A stretch of 64,000 nt of DNA from Megalobrama amblycephala (GCF_018812025.1 NC_063063.1:1294001-1358000); one strand, 5' to 3'; shown: positions 1-13,463, counted from the stretch's first letter. Program-made: numbers and translations. Notes: a model not told the origin generated them from the sequence alone.

Positions 1-20
1 GGCATAACAGGTCCCCTTTA

Positions 21-302
21 AGGGAATATTCCATTGTATCATTCTTCAAACATTATGGGAATGTTACTTTTGAATGTTCTCTGAACAGTCTGAAACAAGT
101 AGTAACATTTTTTTTAAACCTCCAACTAAAACAGAAAGCAAAACATTCCATGAATGATGTATAAATAATGTTTTCCTGCTAACATTTTGAGAACATTATT
201 AAAGACCAGATAACTTTGAACAAATGTTCTATTAATGTTACTGGAAGAACATTTGTTCAGAACTTTGAGAGAACCTTGCCAGAACGTTCTGAGAACATTC
301 TG
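21..302 (+). repeat. AGGGAACATTC-type MITE, copy 1
   Basis: The copy starts AGGGAATATTCC and ends near TGAGAACATTC. It is rich in AACGTTCT-like motifs and matches the 13464-13677 copy along its length, with about 65 bp more interior. No coding capacity is seen. Confidence 0.6.
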
Positions 303-1589
303 CGATGACAAGTAGGTCAATATAAGTTGCACGGTGTTTAACTTCCCAGAAAACCAGCCAAAATGAACTAATTCTATAAAACCCAGAATTTTTGCATCAG
401 TAAATCCCTTGAGATTCATGTTTTTAATACAGAGTGAGTTGATGAGATCATGCTGGTCCTGTTGACCCTCTCACACATCATACCACTCATGTTTTCATCC
501 CATTTGAAGGAATCAGCGGCCGTCAGTGGGATAAAGAACAAGGACGCTATCAGTCACGACAGTCTCATTCATTCTCTCTCAGGAAATGTCTCTATAACAG
601 GATTCACAAGCTACAACACCTGGAAATCTGGAACTGCTCCCGTGGAACGTGTGAAACTGCAAAACATACAATGCTGTTTCTTTCAATATGTTCTAACAAA
701 CACTTTTTTCTTTCTTCATTTCTACAGGATTTACATATATGAACAGCAATAAATATATAAAACATTATTTTTTTTTTTGTAATTTAGTGAAGTAAATACA
801 TTTTTAACATGAATTTCATTGTGCCATCCTAAGCTAAATTAATAAAGTTAATTTATATGTATATTTATGAATACAATTTTCTTTAAATATTTTCATTATA
901 ATTTTTGTGTTTCCATTTGGCTATATGGACATGTAAAAATGCAAAGAACCAAAGTTAAGTAATCACATGAAATAATTACTGTAAAAAAATGATTTTTCAA
1001 AGATGTACAATTGCAAATAAAATGTCAAATAATAGCAATTTCTGAGTGAAAATTGTTTTCCCACTGTAGCAAAACTAAAAACGGACAAGAACTATGACAA
1101 GAGAAACAAGATAAGACTGGAGCTTGTAAAAAAGAAAACAAAAGAAATAAAAGAAACAACAATTCTAGGAATAAATGACTGGAACTGCAAACAAAAGAAA
1201 TGAACAAGACTGCAACTTTGCAGGGAAATAAGGAGAAAAGAAACAATAAAATCAAGAGAGAAACAAACAAACAAAAAAATGATTGGGAGAACTAGAGCAA
1301 AAAAAAAAAAAACACTGAAAAAAAAGAAGAATTTATCAAAAAGGAAATAAATACAAGACTAGACTTGCAGGGAGAAAAAAACGAAACGTAAGTGAGAGCT
1401 AACAAGACCGGCAGAGCCAAACAAAGAAACATGAAACAAAGACAAAACAGATTTACGCTTCTTTGGTTTAGTGCACTTATATGTAGTGCACAAATACTCC
1501 TTCAATAGAATGACTCATATGTGGTTTTGACTGTATATTCAGAGGCTTTCCCAATCCTTTAGATAGTGTGTGTGGTTTGGGGGTGGGAG

Positions 1590-1900
1590 GGGCAACCCGG
1601 CTGTCAATCAGAGTCGCTAATCACAGATCTACAATTAAAGAGTGTAGACCCAGACAAAAGACATGTTGGCTTAACGACTGGAGATGCACTTTCCACGACG
1701 GTCTTCAATCTGCCTGACGCCCATGTTGTCCTCTCTCTGCACCATAAATCATCCCTTCATTTCACCCGTCTGCAGTCAGGGTCATTCAATTACAACCAGA
1801 GGCCTCGTGTTAATTGAAGGCTGTCCATTTGGGCCGTGCTTTCATTAATTACACGAGCACTCTCTCTGATCACATCTGTGAGGTCCTGCCCTGCGTTTAT
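1590..1900. other. Complex repeat-free block, candidate conserved non-coding element
   Basis: Balanced composition contrasts with the A-rich flank (1030-1480). Several homeodomain-type cores are present (CAATTA, TTAATTG, ATTAATTA). No copy of it was found elsewhere in the window. A short frame at 1566-1817 shows no recognised domain. Conservation is a guess. Confidence 0.25.
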
Positions 1901-2429
1901 CGATGGACGGCACAATAATATCTTGCACTACTATACCTGTTCCACTTTAAAAAATCAAAGTAATCATCATAAGGAGTGAATCAATTCTATTTCTATTGTA
2001 TTGAATTCTATTTCAAAAGGTGTGGAATAAAAAATAGAACTAAAATACAATGCAATGCGTAACTCAAAATATGGCTAAAACGCCTGTGAAAAATCAGTTC
2101 CTTCATATTAACAAGCACATTTGGCCCTTTTCTTACAGACTTTTCTTCGAGTGCAGGCAAACACCACTTGAGAAAATGGCACAATGCAGTTAGGCTTGAT
2201 CTGATGTTTGTAGGACTGTGCTGCCCCCTGTTGAACACTATCAGATTCTCACAGTGTTCACTGCATCCTTTCTGGAACTTGTGCATAGTGATGTTAAAAA
2301 CACAATGTGTTACCTTCAAAAAGAGTCTGGAATATAATATTGTAGTAAATGTGCTCTCAGCAATTCTAACTAAAATCAAACTGCTACATTTACAACATTT
2401 TTACAACATTAAAATATTCAGTTTTATTC

Positions 2430-2800
2430 AGTTTGTCTGTTAAAATGATTTTGGTGTCACTTAAAAAACTTTTCTGTGCAAAGTTATATGCAATTTTACA
2501 ACTTTGTTGCCACAGTGCAAAAAAAAATATGTTCTTCAGGCGGAGACCAATTCTCATATTCATGTTTCCGTCTAAATACATTTTTTTATTTATTTATTTT
2601 TTTTTTTACTTAAATCCTGTAAACTTTTTTAAATTGTCCACTGGTGTGCATGATTCCTATATTTTCCATCATATTTTATAGTATAGTATATTTTATATCA
2701 TTTTTAATACATATTGCCTACATTTAAGCTCATTTAACAAATATTATAAGTAAAAATTAAACATTTAGATAAAATTTAAGTGTAATCGCCCAGTCTCTGT
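2430..2800 (+). repeat. Dispersed repeat fragments next to the 53-bp array
   Basis: Sequence around 2440-2540 recurs at 7345-7430 (GATTTTGGTGTCA...GTTGC). Sequence 2680-2810 recurs at 8785-8905 (TGCCTACATTTAAGCTC). Both are therefore transposon remnants rather than unique DNA. Confidence 0.55.
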
Positions 2801-2844
2801 TTCCACTGTATAATGGCGCTGGATTTCGTGTCAGAGATGGCTCA

Positions 2845-5100
2845 CGTCTGACCTAGGAGTTGGGTAACATAAAAACTACCCAAGCTACCCATACGTTGGG
2901 TTGTTACATCTGACACAGAATATGAGGAACACAAAATCTACCCAAACGCTGGGATGTTACATCTGACCAAGGAGCTGGGTAACCTAAAAACTACCCAAAC
3001 GCTGGGTTGTTACGTCTGACCCAGGAGCTAGGTAACACAAAAATGACCCAAATGCTGGGATGTTACGTCTGACCCAGGAGCTGGGTAACACAAAACTACC
3101 CAAACGCTGGGTTGTTACATCTGACCAAGGAGCTGGGTAACCTAAAAACTACCCAAACGCTGGGTTGTTACGTCTGACCCAGGAGCTAGGTAACACAAAA
3201 TCTACCCAAATGCTGGGATGTTACATTTGACCCAGGATCTGGGTAACCTAAAAACTACCCAAACGCTGGGTTGTTACGTCTGACCCAGGAGCTGGGTAAC
3301 ACAAAAATGACCCAAATGCTGGGATGTTACGTCTGACCCAGGAGCTGGGTAACACAAAACTACCCAAACGCTGGGTTGTTACATCTGACCCAGGAGCTAG
3401 GTAACACAAAAACGACCCAAACACTTGGATGTTACGTCTGACCCAGGATCCGAGTAACACAAAAACTACCCAAATGCTGGGTTGTTACGTCTGACCCAGG
3501 AGCTGGATAACACAAAAATGACCCAAATGCTGGGTTGTTACATCTGACCCAGGAGCTAGGTAACACAAAAACGACCCAAACACTTGGATGTTACGTCTGA
3601 CCCAGGATCCGAGTAACACAAAAACGACCCAAACGCTGGGATGTTACATCTGACCAAGGAGCTGGGTAACCTAAAAACTACCCAAATGCTGGGATGTTAC
3701 GTCTGACCCAGGAGCTGGGTAACACTAAAACAACCCAAACACTTGGATGTTATGTCTGACCCAGGATCCGGGTAACACAAAAACTACCCAAACGCTGGGA
3801 TGTTACATCTGACCCAGGATCTGGGTAAGACAAAAACTACCCAAACGCTGGGATGTTACATCTGACCCAGGATCTGGGTAACACAAAAATGACCCAAATG
3901 CTGGATTGTTACGTCTGACCCAGGAGCTGGGTAACACAAAAACTACCCAAACACTTGGATGTTACATCTGACCCAGGATCCGAGTAACACAAAAACTACC
4001 CAAACGCTGGGTTGTTACGTCTGACCCAGGAGCTGGGTAACACAAAAATGACCCAAATGCTGGGTTGTTACGTCTGACCCAGGAGCTAGGTAACACAAAA
4101 ACGACCCAAACACTTGGATGTTACGTCTGACCCAGGATCCGAGTAACACAAAAACGACCCAAACGCTGGGATGTTACATCTGACCAAGGAGCTGGGTAAC
4201 CTAAAAACTACCCAAATGCTGGGATGTTACGTCTGACCCAGGAGCTGGGTAACACTAAAACAACCCAAACACTTGGATGTTATGTCTGACCCAGGATCTG
4301 GGTAACACAAAAACTACCCAAACGCTGGGATGTTACATCTGACCCAGGATCTGGGTAACACAAAAACTACCCAAACGCTGGGATGTTACATCTGACCCAG
4401 GATCTGGGTAACACAAAAATGACCCAAATGCTGGATTGTTACGTCTGACCCAGGAGCTGGGTAACACAAAAACTACCCAAACACTTGGATGTTACGTCTG
4501 ACCCAGGATCCGAGTAACACAAAAACTACCCAAACGCTGGGTTGTTACGTCTGACCCAGGAGCTGGGTAACACAAAAATGACCCAAATGCTGGGTTGTTA
4601 CGTCTGACCCAGGAGCTAGGTAACACAAAAACGACCCAAACACTTGGATGTTACGTCTGACCCAGGATCCGAGTAACACAAAAACGACCCAAACGCTGGG
4701 ATGTTACGTCTGACCCAGGAGCTGGGTAACACTAAAACAACCCAAACACTTGGATGTTATGTCTGACCCAGGATCCGGGTAACACAAAAACTACCCAAAC
4801 GCTGGGATGTTACATCTGACCCAGGATCTGGGTAACACAAAAACAACCCAAACACTGGGATTGTTACGTCTGAACCAGGAACTGGGTGACACAAAAAGTA
4901 CCCAAACTACCCAAACTTTGGGTTGTTACGTCTGACCCAGGAGCTGGGTAACACAAAAACTACCCAAACTACCCAAACTTTGGGTTGTTACGTCTGACCC
5001 AAGAGCTGGGTAACACAAAAACGACCCAAACACTGGGTTGTTATGTCTGACCCAGGATCTGGGTAACACAAAAACGACCCAAACACTCGGAAAATAACAA
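2845..5100 (+). repeat. 53-bp minisatellite, about 42 copies, with 530-bp higher-order periodicity
   Basis: The unit reads CTGACCCAGGAGCTGGGTAA, then a CACAAAAACTACCC-like stretch, then AAACGCTGGGTTGTTACGT. Variant units (GAGCTAGG, GATCCGAG, CACTTGGATG) recur in the same order. The string AGCTGGRTAACACAAAAATG starts at 3501, 4031 and 4561, exactly 530 bp apart (ten units). Short frames inside (for example 3248-3460 minus) are array translations, not genes. The array is embedded in MITE-like ends near 2840 and 5150. Confidence 0.9.
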
Positions 5101-5159
5101 GGGTAAAGGCTTTACCCAGTTCTTGGGTAGAAAAAATAACCTACGATTTTTTAGCGTGT

Positions 5160-6630
5160 ACTAAATGAAGCAAGGGTGTCGAGTTACATTCAAACTATTT
5201 TGAAGAAATTATTTTCGCAGGAGAAAACATTTGACATATAAGAGGTCATTGTCTTATTAAAACTTCCTTGTTAGTTCAAAAACAGCTTTTATTGTAACCA
5301 AGCTCAGAAAATAAATTTTGTCACATTATGACGTAATAGAACAACAAAAGACCGCCTCTGCAGAAGAAGATCAACGCCCACTTCTACATCATAGAAGTAG
5401 GCCCCGCCCTCTGCTGCATTAGTGAGATGAAAAAAGAGAAAAGACAGATACAAGATCACTTGACTGAAAGTAACATTCCCTTCCAAAGGATCCTAAAGCT
5501 AGGAAGGTGATTATTTATTTTCATATGCAAAGATGTCAGCCAATCACAGCAGTGGGCGTTGACAATAAAGTCTCACAGCAGACACGCCCCTTCCGTCTGA
5601 GCCTTCAAATCAAAGGCTAAAATCAGGGTAGAAAATGGCCTTTTATTTATAAATTATGACAATGTTTGATGTAAAAATCATATGAGCATCAAAAGTGCAC
5701 CTCAGAACATATTATAAAATGATAAATAATAATAAAAAAGCAGTTCCTGACCCCTTTAATGATTATAACCCTGCCTTGAACTAAACTGGTCTCTGGGCCG
5801 CGCTCTTTCATCACACACTGACCCCTCAGAGAAGATGCAGCGCGTCTGTTCATGAAGTGATGTTTACATGAAAGTTTATTTGAATATTTCACATGCAATT
5901 CACGAAGCATGCCTGGAATTAAATGATTTCATCTCTGCATCAAAAAGTGATCGGAAAACAGTAATCACAGAATTTAATATATGCAAAGGACAGCGTGTGT
6001 AAAGACGCAGATGTTTTGTAGCCTACACGTGCGTTTGTGCATTGTACATGTGACATTTGTCGGCCTACCTTTGGATTAAAGTGTTTCTTCAGCTAAAATA
6101 TTTTGACGTTACGTAATGTAAAAGAATCTCTCTGTCTGTATAAACTTCAGCTGATGCTTGTCTGCTGTCCACAAGTTTCCGTCCTCCAGCACTATTTGGT
6201 CAAACAGAGCGAAGCGCAGAGGATTCCAGCTGCCGTTTCATTCCTGCTGCCATTAACACGACTTTCCTATTCGGCAAACAGCAGACGACATGACACATGT
6301 GGCCAAATCTGGTCATGATACAGCAGAAGCGATTCTCAGGGTCTGCCCTTACGCAAAGAAAACATATTTATGAATGATCAATATATTAAACATTAAACAC
6401 TAACAGATCCCCTCCTATATTAATATAGAGCAAAACACATGAAATAACACTTATTTGTAACATTTACATGCATGCATTCACATTAGGGAACATGTATGTA
6501 CACAATAAAGGATAAAGCTTTACATGTAATGATATTTTTGTCTACATTTCTAAATATTTTTATTTGTATCAATAAATAGCCATGCATGGTCAATGCATAT
6601 ATTGCAGTATATTGAAAAATACAAGCATTA
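5160..6630. other. Intergenic DNA, no gene seen
   Basis: Mixed sequence with short frames lacking any recognised domain. No clear repeat copy elsewhere in the window was identified. Confidence 0.3.
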
Positions 6631-6631
6631 A

Positions 6632-6826
6632 ACTGTAAAAAAAATGTTTTCATGAGTTATCACAACATTTTTTTCTTTTGTCAGATCAACTTAAATAATT
6701 AATGTGGTTCAGATAACATAATATTTTGAGTTTCTGCCGATTAAACCAATCGCCTTCATTGTAGTAACTCAAATTTTTAATTCCAATGAAGTCAAAATTT
6801 TAAGGCAACCAGGTAACTTGATATGG
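6632..6826 (-). repeat. ACTGTAAA-type MITE, inverted copy
   Basis: Matches 7144-7339 in reverse complement (for example TCAGATCAACTTAAATAATT against AATTATCTAAGTTGATTTGA), with a partly degraded left end. Confidence 0.6.
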
Positions 6827-7143
6827 AAATATATTATTTAATATATCGCATTATATTTTGCAGTATATTCCCATGTATTTTTTTTTTCGTAAGGGTGGAG
6901 TCTGGACTAAAAGACACTCTGAATTTACAGTGTTTATACAAGGCTTGCATTTTTCGACAAGATGGTGGATGTGTGTGTTGATTTTGATCTCCTTGCACTC
7001 AGTCGGCTACAGAACTGAACATGTAAATCCATGAAAAGCACAAATTAATTTCCATCTTTTTAAGGGAAAAAAAATTTGAGAAAGCGAATGGAGACAATCC
7101 ATCGATATTAAACGTCTCAGTTTTAATATAGTAAACAACATGT

Positions 7144-7339
7144 ACACTGTAAAAAATAATTGTTGGTTTAACTTCAAGTAAGTTACCTGGTTCACTGAAC
7201 TTAATAATTTGAGTTAATACAATGAAAGGTGATTGGTTTAATCAACAGAAACTCAAAATATTGTGAATATCTGAACTACATTAATTATCTAAGTTGATTT
7301 GACAAAAGAAAAAATGTGAAAATAGTTGTTTACAGTGTA
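7144..7339 (+). repeat. ACACTGTAAA/TTTACAGTGT MITE
   Basis: A 196-bp element with matching terminal inverted repeats ACACTGTAAA and TTTACAGTGT. A divergent inverted copy lies 0.3 kb to the left. Non-coding. Confidence 0.7.
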
Positions 7340-7439
7340 TGTTAATATGATTTTGGTGTCATTTTCAACCTTTGTATGCAATTTTAACAATTTTGTTGCT
7401 ACACTGCAAAAAAAATGATGTTCTTCTTTCAGTGTTTCT

Positions 7440-8600
7440 GTCTCGAAACTGGGTCAGAAAACATAATTTTTAACATAATGACATACAGCTCAAATTAACT
7501 GTGTCTTTATAAAAAATATTTAAGTACTCTACACATTTCTGCTTTTAAATCCTCCAAAAATTGTAAGTGACCTTGAATGTTAATTTTCAAAATGTGGTTA
7601 TTCCATTGATTGACCTTAACCTGCATTGAAGAAATATTCCATTGCCATTAGATATGAAGTGCTTTCTGATGTCATACGAACACATGGTTTACATCTAAAC
7701 ATTTTTTTATCACTGTCATCGATTATAATTTTTTCTGAGATCAACCATTCAGTAGGCAGCCGTCGTCACACATTCTCAGACGTTTGTCTTGCATTGACTC
7801 ATTAGGCATCAGAAATAAGACATGATGTTCTCATCTTTCAGCAGGATTGTGTTGAAGGATGGTGTGTCTGTGTGAATAAAGCCAGCAGGGACTGCGTTTC
7901 ATCCTGTGTGGACGAGAGCGTCTCTGTTTTATCTCAGGCCATTCTTGGGGTCAAATAGAAGGTTTACTGAAGCACATACACCACATCATGGCCTTATAAG
8001 CAATTACAATCACACAGCTCGTAACATATACTGCACATACATTTCAGTCATTCACTTTTGAGTTCGTTTAGGAAGTTTTTGTGGCAGTTTAAGTTGGATT
8101 TTGTTGGCTCTGTTTCAATAAAGGAGAGAGAAATATTCACTGATGCAAAACAGCATCTTTTCCTTTCTGTGGAATTTGCTTCCCGGTTCTTGCGTCTGTG
8201 TACTTTTGTGTCAGACTAATTTGTGACGAGGAATTGTAATGGCCAGATGGTTCTCAAGCATCTGAGGATGAAAATGAGCAGTTTGAGCACTTCATGTTCA
8301 TATTTTAACAGAATAAAAGCTGTCATAAAAATGCCACCGCGGTATATACCAGGAAAATGTGCATTTACACAGAAATTGCGATAGATGCTATAAACAGAGG
8401 TTTTAAATATTAACCCTATAAAGCTGACTGTATCGTATCATACTCTAAATGATCAACATGATCTGATAAACCTGTAACACACAATCTGTCGTCTGATTGA
8501 TAGTTCAGACTGCTTTAGCAAGTAAAAGTCTTTTAGTATAATTGTAAAACCTTCAGCTGTCTTTCTGCCGTGAAATCTGCTCTGATTTTTATTTTTTTAT
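7440..8600. other. Intergenic DNA, no gene seen
   Basis: Moderately complex sequence. No domain-bearing frame and no clear repeat was recognised. Confidence 0.3.
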
Positions 8601-8602
8601 TA

Positions 8603-8910
8603 AATGCATACTCTAAAAAACACTGGCTGGGTAAATATTGGACAGAACACATGTTGGGTTAATTTAACCCAGCATAATGGGTTGATTCATTTTTACTATA
8701 ATACTAGCTTATTATTATTTTTTCACAGAATAACTTATAACACAACCACTTATTTGCATTATAATTCCTTTATTTTCGATCATATTTTATAGTATAGCAT
8801 ATTTTATATCGTTTTAAATACATTTTGCCTACATTTAAGCTCGTTTAACAAATATTAGAAGTAAAAATAAGTAATTCAAGTGTAATGGACCAGTCTCTGT
8901 TGTCCTGTTT
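8603..8910 (+). repeat. Truncated GGGTTAA MITE plus dispersed repeat
   Basis: ACTCTAAAAAACACTGGCTG near 8608 resembles the ends of the 9385 and 25643 elements. 8760-8905 duplicates 2660-2810. Confidence 0.5.
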
Positions 8911-9384
8911 TCGGAGGGGGAAGTGATAACTTCAGACCGCCGTCTGCATGGACTACATCAGAAATAGAAAAATCAAATATGATCATCAGGCTTTTGAGGA
9001 AGGTTTATTTGTTCATCTCTCAATCATCATTATTTTGCATTGCATTATATGTTTTAAAACTACAGAAACTACAACTAATTATTTAAATATAATCTTACTG
9101 AGACATTATTGGCAGATATAGAGATGGCTGATATTTATATGCATTTAATGTAAGTATCTGCTATACTGTGATAAAGATCGCATTGATTTACATTACAAGC
9201 GTCCATATAAATCCATATAAACATCAGCATTGCACCAAATTGTATATTTTTCCTGATGTATCAAATATGATGCTCAACAAAAAACACATGCAAACTTTAA
9301 ATTTGTTTTGTTTTTAAGATTTTGTCTAAAAGTTCCATTTAAAAAATATATTTTTAGACTATTATTTCTTATGTCACAATGTTA

Positions 9385-9835
9385 AAAATGCTGGGTTAAA
9401 AACAACCCAAATAGGGAATTGGGTTGAAAATGGACAAACCCAGTGATTGGGTTGTTTTAACCCAGCGGTTGGGTTAAATGTTTGACCAACATGCTGGATA
9501 ATTTTATTTAACTTTATTTAAAATGAACCCAAAAATATGTTGGAAATCAACATTTATTAATATGTTTAATAAATAAACATTTATTGATAAGTTTAATTAA
9601 TATATAAACAATAAAGATTGATTAAATTGCTTATTAATAAATGTTCACCTTTTGATTATTATTGTTGCCTCTAGTAATTATGTGTCTCATGTCTAATTTA
9701 CAACATATTTAAGCCAGACATATAGTCATTTTTAAACAATAGTTGCATTAAATAAAACTACCCAGCACGTTGGGCAAACATTTAACCCAACCTCTAGGTT
9801 TGTCCATTTTCGACCCAACCTGGGTTAAAAATATT
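9385..9835 (+). repeat. GGGTTAAAAACAACCCA MITE without internal array
   Basis: Ends are inverted: GCTGGGTTAAAAACAACCCA with GAAAATGGACAAACCCA on the left; TGTCCATTTTCGACCCAACC then TGGGTTAAAA on the right. The interior (AAGCCAGACATATAGTCATT, near 9712) also occurs inverted at about 25760 in the expanded copy, so both belong to one family. Confidence 0.7.
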
Positions 9836-10029
9836 AAATTATAGTGAACACTTCACAATAAGATCCTGTATATGTTGTTCTGGGAGGAAAATTAATGAAG
9901 CTGACTTATCAGCACACAGTGTTTGGAAGAGTTTAGTACGACTGTGAGACAGTCTAAATATAAAATCCATCAGCCAAGAGCTTGCTTAAGAAATTCCATG
10001 TTTCGCTTGCCATGAACACACCTTCTTCC

Positions 10030-10560
10030 AAGAATTCATTTTTCCTTAATTCATCATTTCCAAAGAAACAACACAACGGCCTCCAGCAATATCCACAGGC
10101 CGCTCTGATACAGAGACAGACCATTTGCCATTGAGGGAATAATAAATTGCCAATATATCCATGGAGAAATGCATCTCAGTCTCCATCTGTGAGTTAAAGG
10201 TGAGTGCGAGTGTGAAAGCGAATGTGTTCTGGCCTCAGGGACTCGAGGGCATGTCCTTCTAACAGGTTTATTGGGAGGTGAATGGCGTGTCACTGCCGGA
10301 TAATTCCCTGCGAATGCTTCACTCAGTCTTTCTCTGACATAGACTGCCAATCGTTGCTCCTCGGGACTCCCATCACTGCTTTATTGTCCGACGGAGCCGC
10401 AGTCATCTTCAGTCAGCCTGAGGTGGTGAAGAGGTGTGAATTGGGCTGTTTTCACACTCGGTCTGAATCTGAATCTTGGTTCCTGGCCCTTAATTTTTTA
10501 ACATTTGCGTCATCAACATTGACTTTAGCGGCATGTGTTTATCACTGTATCTAGGTAATG
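10030..10560. other. Complex repeat-poor block, possible regulatory DNA
   Basis: Balanced base composition and no repeat copies in the window. Overlapping short frames on both strands (10054-10350 minus, 10282-10554 plus) show no domain and no splice partner. Function unknown. Confidence 0.2.
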
Positions 10561-11385
10561 ATTCTGGAGAAGGCGTCAGTTTTACTGCTTCCCTTTAGAT
10601 TTACTACTAAAGCTCTGCGAGCTGCTCTCCTAATGCAGAGAAGCAGCTTTCAACAATGCATCATGTTATAAAAAGTATAAATCTGAAAATTATACATCAC
10701 TGATAGCGGTTGATAAGATGGATTACTGTATAGTTCACATCTCAGAACATAATATATATCTCAGATAATTTGCAACTTTTTATCTCAAAATTCACAATCT
10801 CAAGACCAACCGAAAACATATTAGCTAAATATGAGAAAAAAAGCATGCATTTGTTCTCTTTTAGTTTACTTTTTTCCCTGTCATTTTTATTTTATTTGTC
10901 ATTTATATTTTATTAGATGAGACTTATCAAATTGATTGCATGACCACACATGTTACAGTTCGTTATAAAAATGAAGATATGCATGAACAAAGAGTGTGAG
11001 GTATACAGATAAAGATGGAATATGTTTGCATTCTTTGTGGCAGACGGGATGATTCAGCCAATCTGAAGGATTTGGTGAGTTCATTCCGTGAAGGATTGGT
11101 CATACTGTTCAAACTGGTGACTCCTGAGTTTGTGAGTCATTTAGAATGATTCATTGCTCATAAGATTCATTTGTTTGTGATCGTTTGTGATTTGTTTTTG
11201 CTTGTACGGAGTGCTGCTATTGAGAATGAGAAGCAGAAATGCCAATTGCCAGAAACAAGTAAAATAAATGCACCAACAAACGTGTTATTGAAATTGAAAT
11301 CTGTAATTTTCATATTTCTGACATGGATCTAATTGACCCACCGTATGTAAATTTTCAGGTAAGCTGGTCAATTGGATTTAAAATT

Positions 11386-11902
11386 AAATTTCTGTCATTA
11401 ATTCCTCTCCCTCATGTCGTTCCACACCCATAAGACCTTCGTTCATCTTCAGAACACAAATTAAGATATTTTTGATGAAATCCGATGGCTCAGTAAGGCC
11501 TGCATAGACAGCAAGATAATCAACACTTTCAAGGTCCAGAAAGGTACTAAAGACATATTTAAAACAGTCATGTGACTGCAGTGGTTCAACCTTAATGTTA
11601 TGAAGCGACAAGAATACTTTTTGTGCTCCAAAAAAACAAATAATTACTTTATTCAACAATATCTAGTGATGAACAATTTCAAAACACTGCTTCATGAAGC
11701 TTTACGAATCTTTTGTTTCGAATCAGTGGTTCGGAGCATGCATTAAACTGTCAAAGTCACGCCCCCCAGTGGTGAACCATTGAAATTTCGAAACACTTAT
11801 GATGTAACAAATCCTCGTTTACTGAAATCACGTAACTTTGGCAGTTTGATTCACGCTCTGAACCACTGATTCGAAACAAAAGATTCGTAAAGCTTCATAT
11901 TC
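11386..11902 (+). repeat. CTGTCATTAATT repeat with terminal hairpin
   Basis: The left part (TTCTGTCATTAATT, CATGTCGTTCCACACCC, CTTCGTTCATCTTCAGAAC) matches the full element at 55000-55273. The part with GACTGCAGTGGTTCAACCTT recurs at 40265-40345. 11690-11745 and 11848-11902 are an inverted repeat around GAATCAGTGGTTC/GAACCACTGATTC. Confidence 0.65.
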
Positions 11903-12059
11903 TACGTCAGAAAGGCCCCCCTCACAACCTCATACATTTATAAGATTTGTAAGCAAACAAACCACTTTTATTATTTATTTTCACATAAAATATGTTGCTC
12001 CATCAATGTTCAATAAAAACATTTTTTTTCTGCAATAATGCACTGTGGGAGTAATGAAA

Positions 12060-12740
12060 AGCTTGTCAAATTTGTCCCTATTTGGGTGTGAGCAAAAACA
12101 CGCTGTTTTTGTGTGTGTCCCTTTAAATGCAAATGAGCTGCTGCTCCCGCCCCCTTTCCAGAAGAGGGCGGAGCTTTAACAGCTCAACAACAACAAAGCT
12201 GGAGAATCTCACGCAGCCAAAATGACGAAAGTGTTCAGCCTTACATTGTTCAAACCGGAGTCGACACTGATGGAGAGACTCAGGAAGAAGTTACAACTTT
12301 TAGACGTTTCTGAATGGTTAGTGGATAAATTGATGTAGTTGCTGTGGAGTTGATTCAACTCATCCACTAGCATGTGCCGTCATGTTCATCTTTTGTGTTG
12401 AATTGACCCTCGTTTGGGAAGCAGTCCGGCGTAAAATGTCAACAACACTCTACTACAACAACTCTTCCTCTTCTCTAAAGCAGCCCAACATGGCCCCGCC
12501 CCCTTTGTCGTGTGTTCTTGGGGGCGGGGTTTATGTAAATTTTAGGGTTTGTGATGTCACTAACCCAGGAAGAAGCTCATTGTAGTCCCTACCAGCCGTT
12601 TATTGTACTCCTTAAAAAGCAAAAATCTCTCGTTTGCATTGAACTTTGAGCGTCGTAACTTTGCAGATGTTGTTTATTCTCAAACAGCAACATTACACAC
12701 TAACTAAAAAGTGAAATCATAATCAACCACCCCTTTAACT
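12060..12740 (+). repeat. TTAA-type (piggyBac-like) MITE, 5'-truncated copy
   Basis: Nearly identical to 19592-20247 (CCTATTTGGGTGTGAGCAAA, GGGCGGAGCTTTAACAGCTC, AACCGGAGTCGACACTGATG) and ends ACCACCCCTTTAA. The left TIR is missing. Confidence 0.75.
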
Positions 12741-13463
12741 CAAATACTTTAAACCTCTGGTATACAATGCTTTCTTATGAGGGAGAAACTGTAAATTTGA
12801 CATCTTTCTCTTTTCTGACTGCAGATAATTGTGCAAATGCAATAGAAGTTGTTTTTGCTGTTGGGAAAGCAAAATGGGAAAGCAAAAATTTTATTAGCTA
12901 CAGTCTCCCATCAAGTTTACCCTGTTTACTTCCACATTTCCACAAATGTGAAAAGGGTGCATGAAGGCATGAGGCTATTATATCTCGCTCTATATATATA
13001 TCAAGAGATATTTCAGTCAAGCCCTCACCGATTGTAACCACAGAAACAACCGTCCTTAAAACTGTGCTGATGAGAGCAACAGCTCATCAAGAATGAGGCA
13101 TGGTGGAGATGGAGAGGACCTGTGCCCTCCGGTGATCTGGAGTGTGTTGTTGACTGAGGCCGGACACGGTGTTCAGCAGCTTGTTTGCTTTTCCTACTCG
13201 TATTGGACATATACGGTGGTCTGTCTGCCGGGGGCCCGTCCGCGCTCGCTGCTGCTCGGAGAATGTAAACAGATCCAGAGCCAGACATGGGAGCAACAGA
13301 GATTCACCATTCTGTGCAAAGTGATATTGATGAGAATTATGATAAAAACCACTATATTATCGATCACAGGCATTCACGCTCTTTACAAAAGGGGGTTTTC
13401 GCAGCGATGAGGTCCAAGAATCTGTTTCGCAAAACATAATTTTTCTTGGTTATGCAAATGTTA

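Noticed and set aside
450..752. 100-codon frame at the left end
   Set aside because: No domain and a low-complexity 3' end; no exon structure around it.
13025..13410. Overlapping frames on both strands (69-105 codons)
   Set aside because: No domain, no splice partners, and equal openness on both strands.
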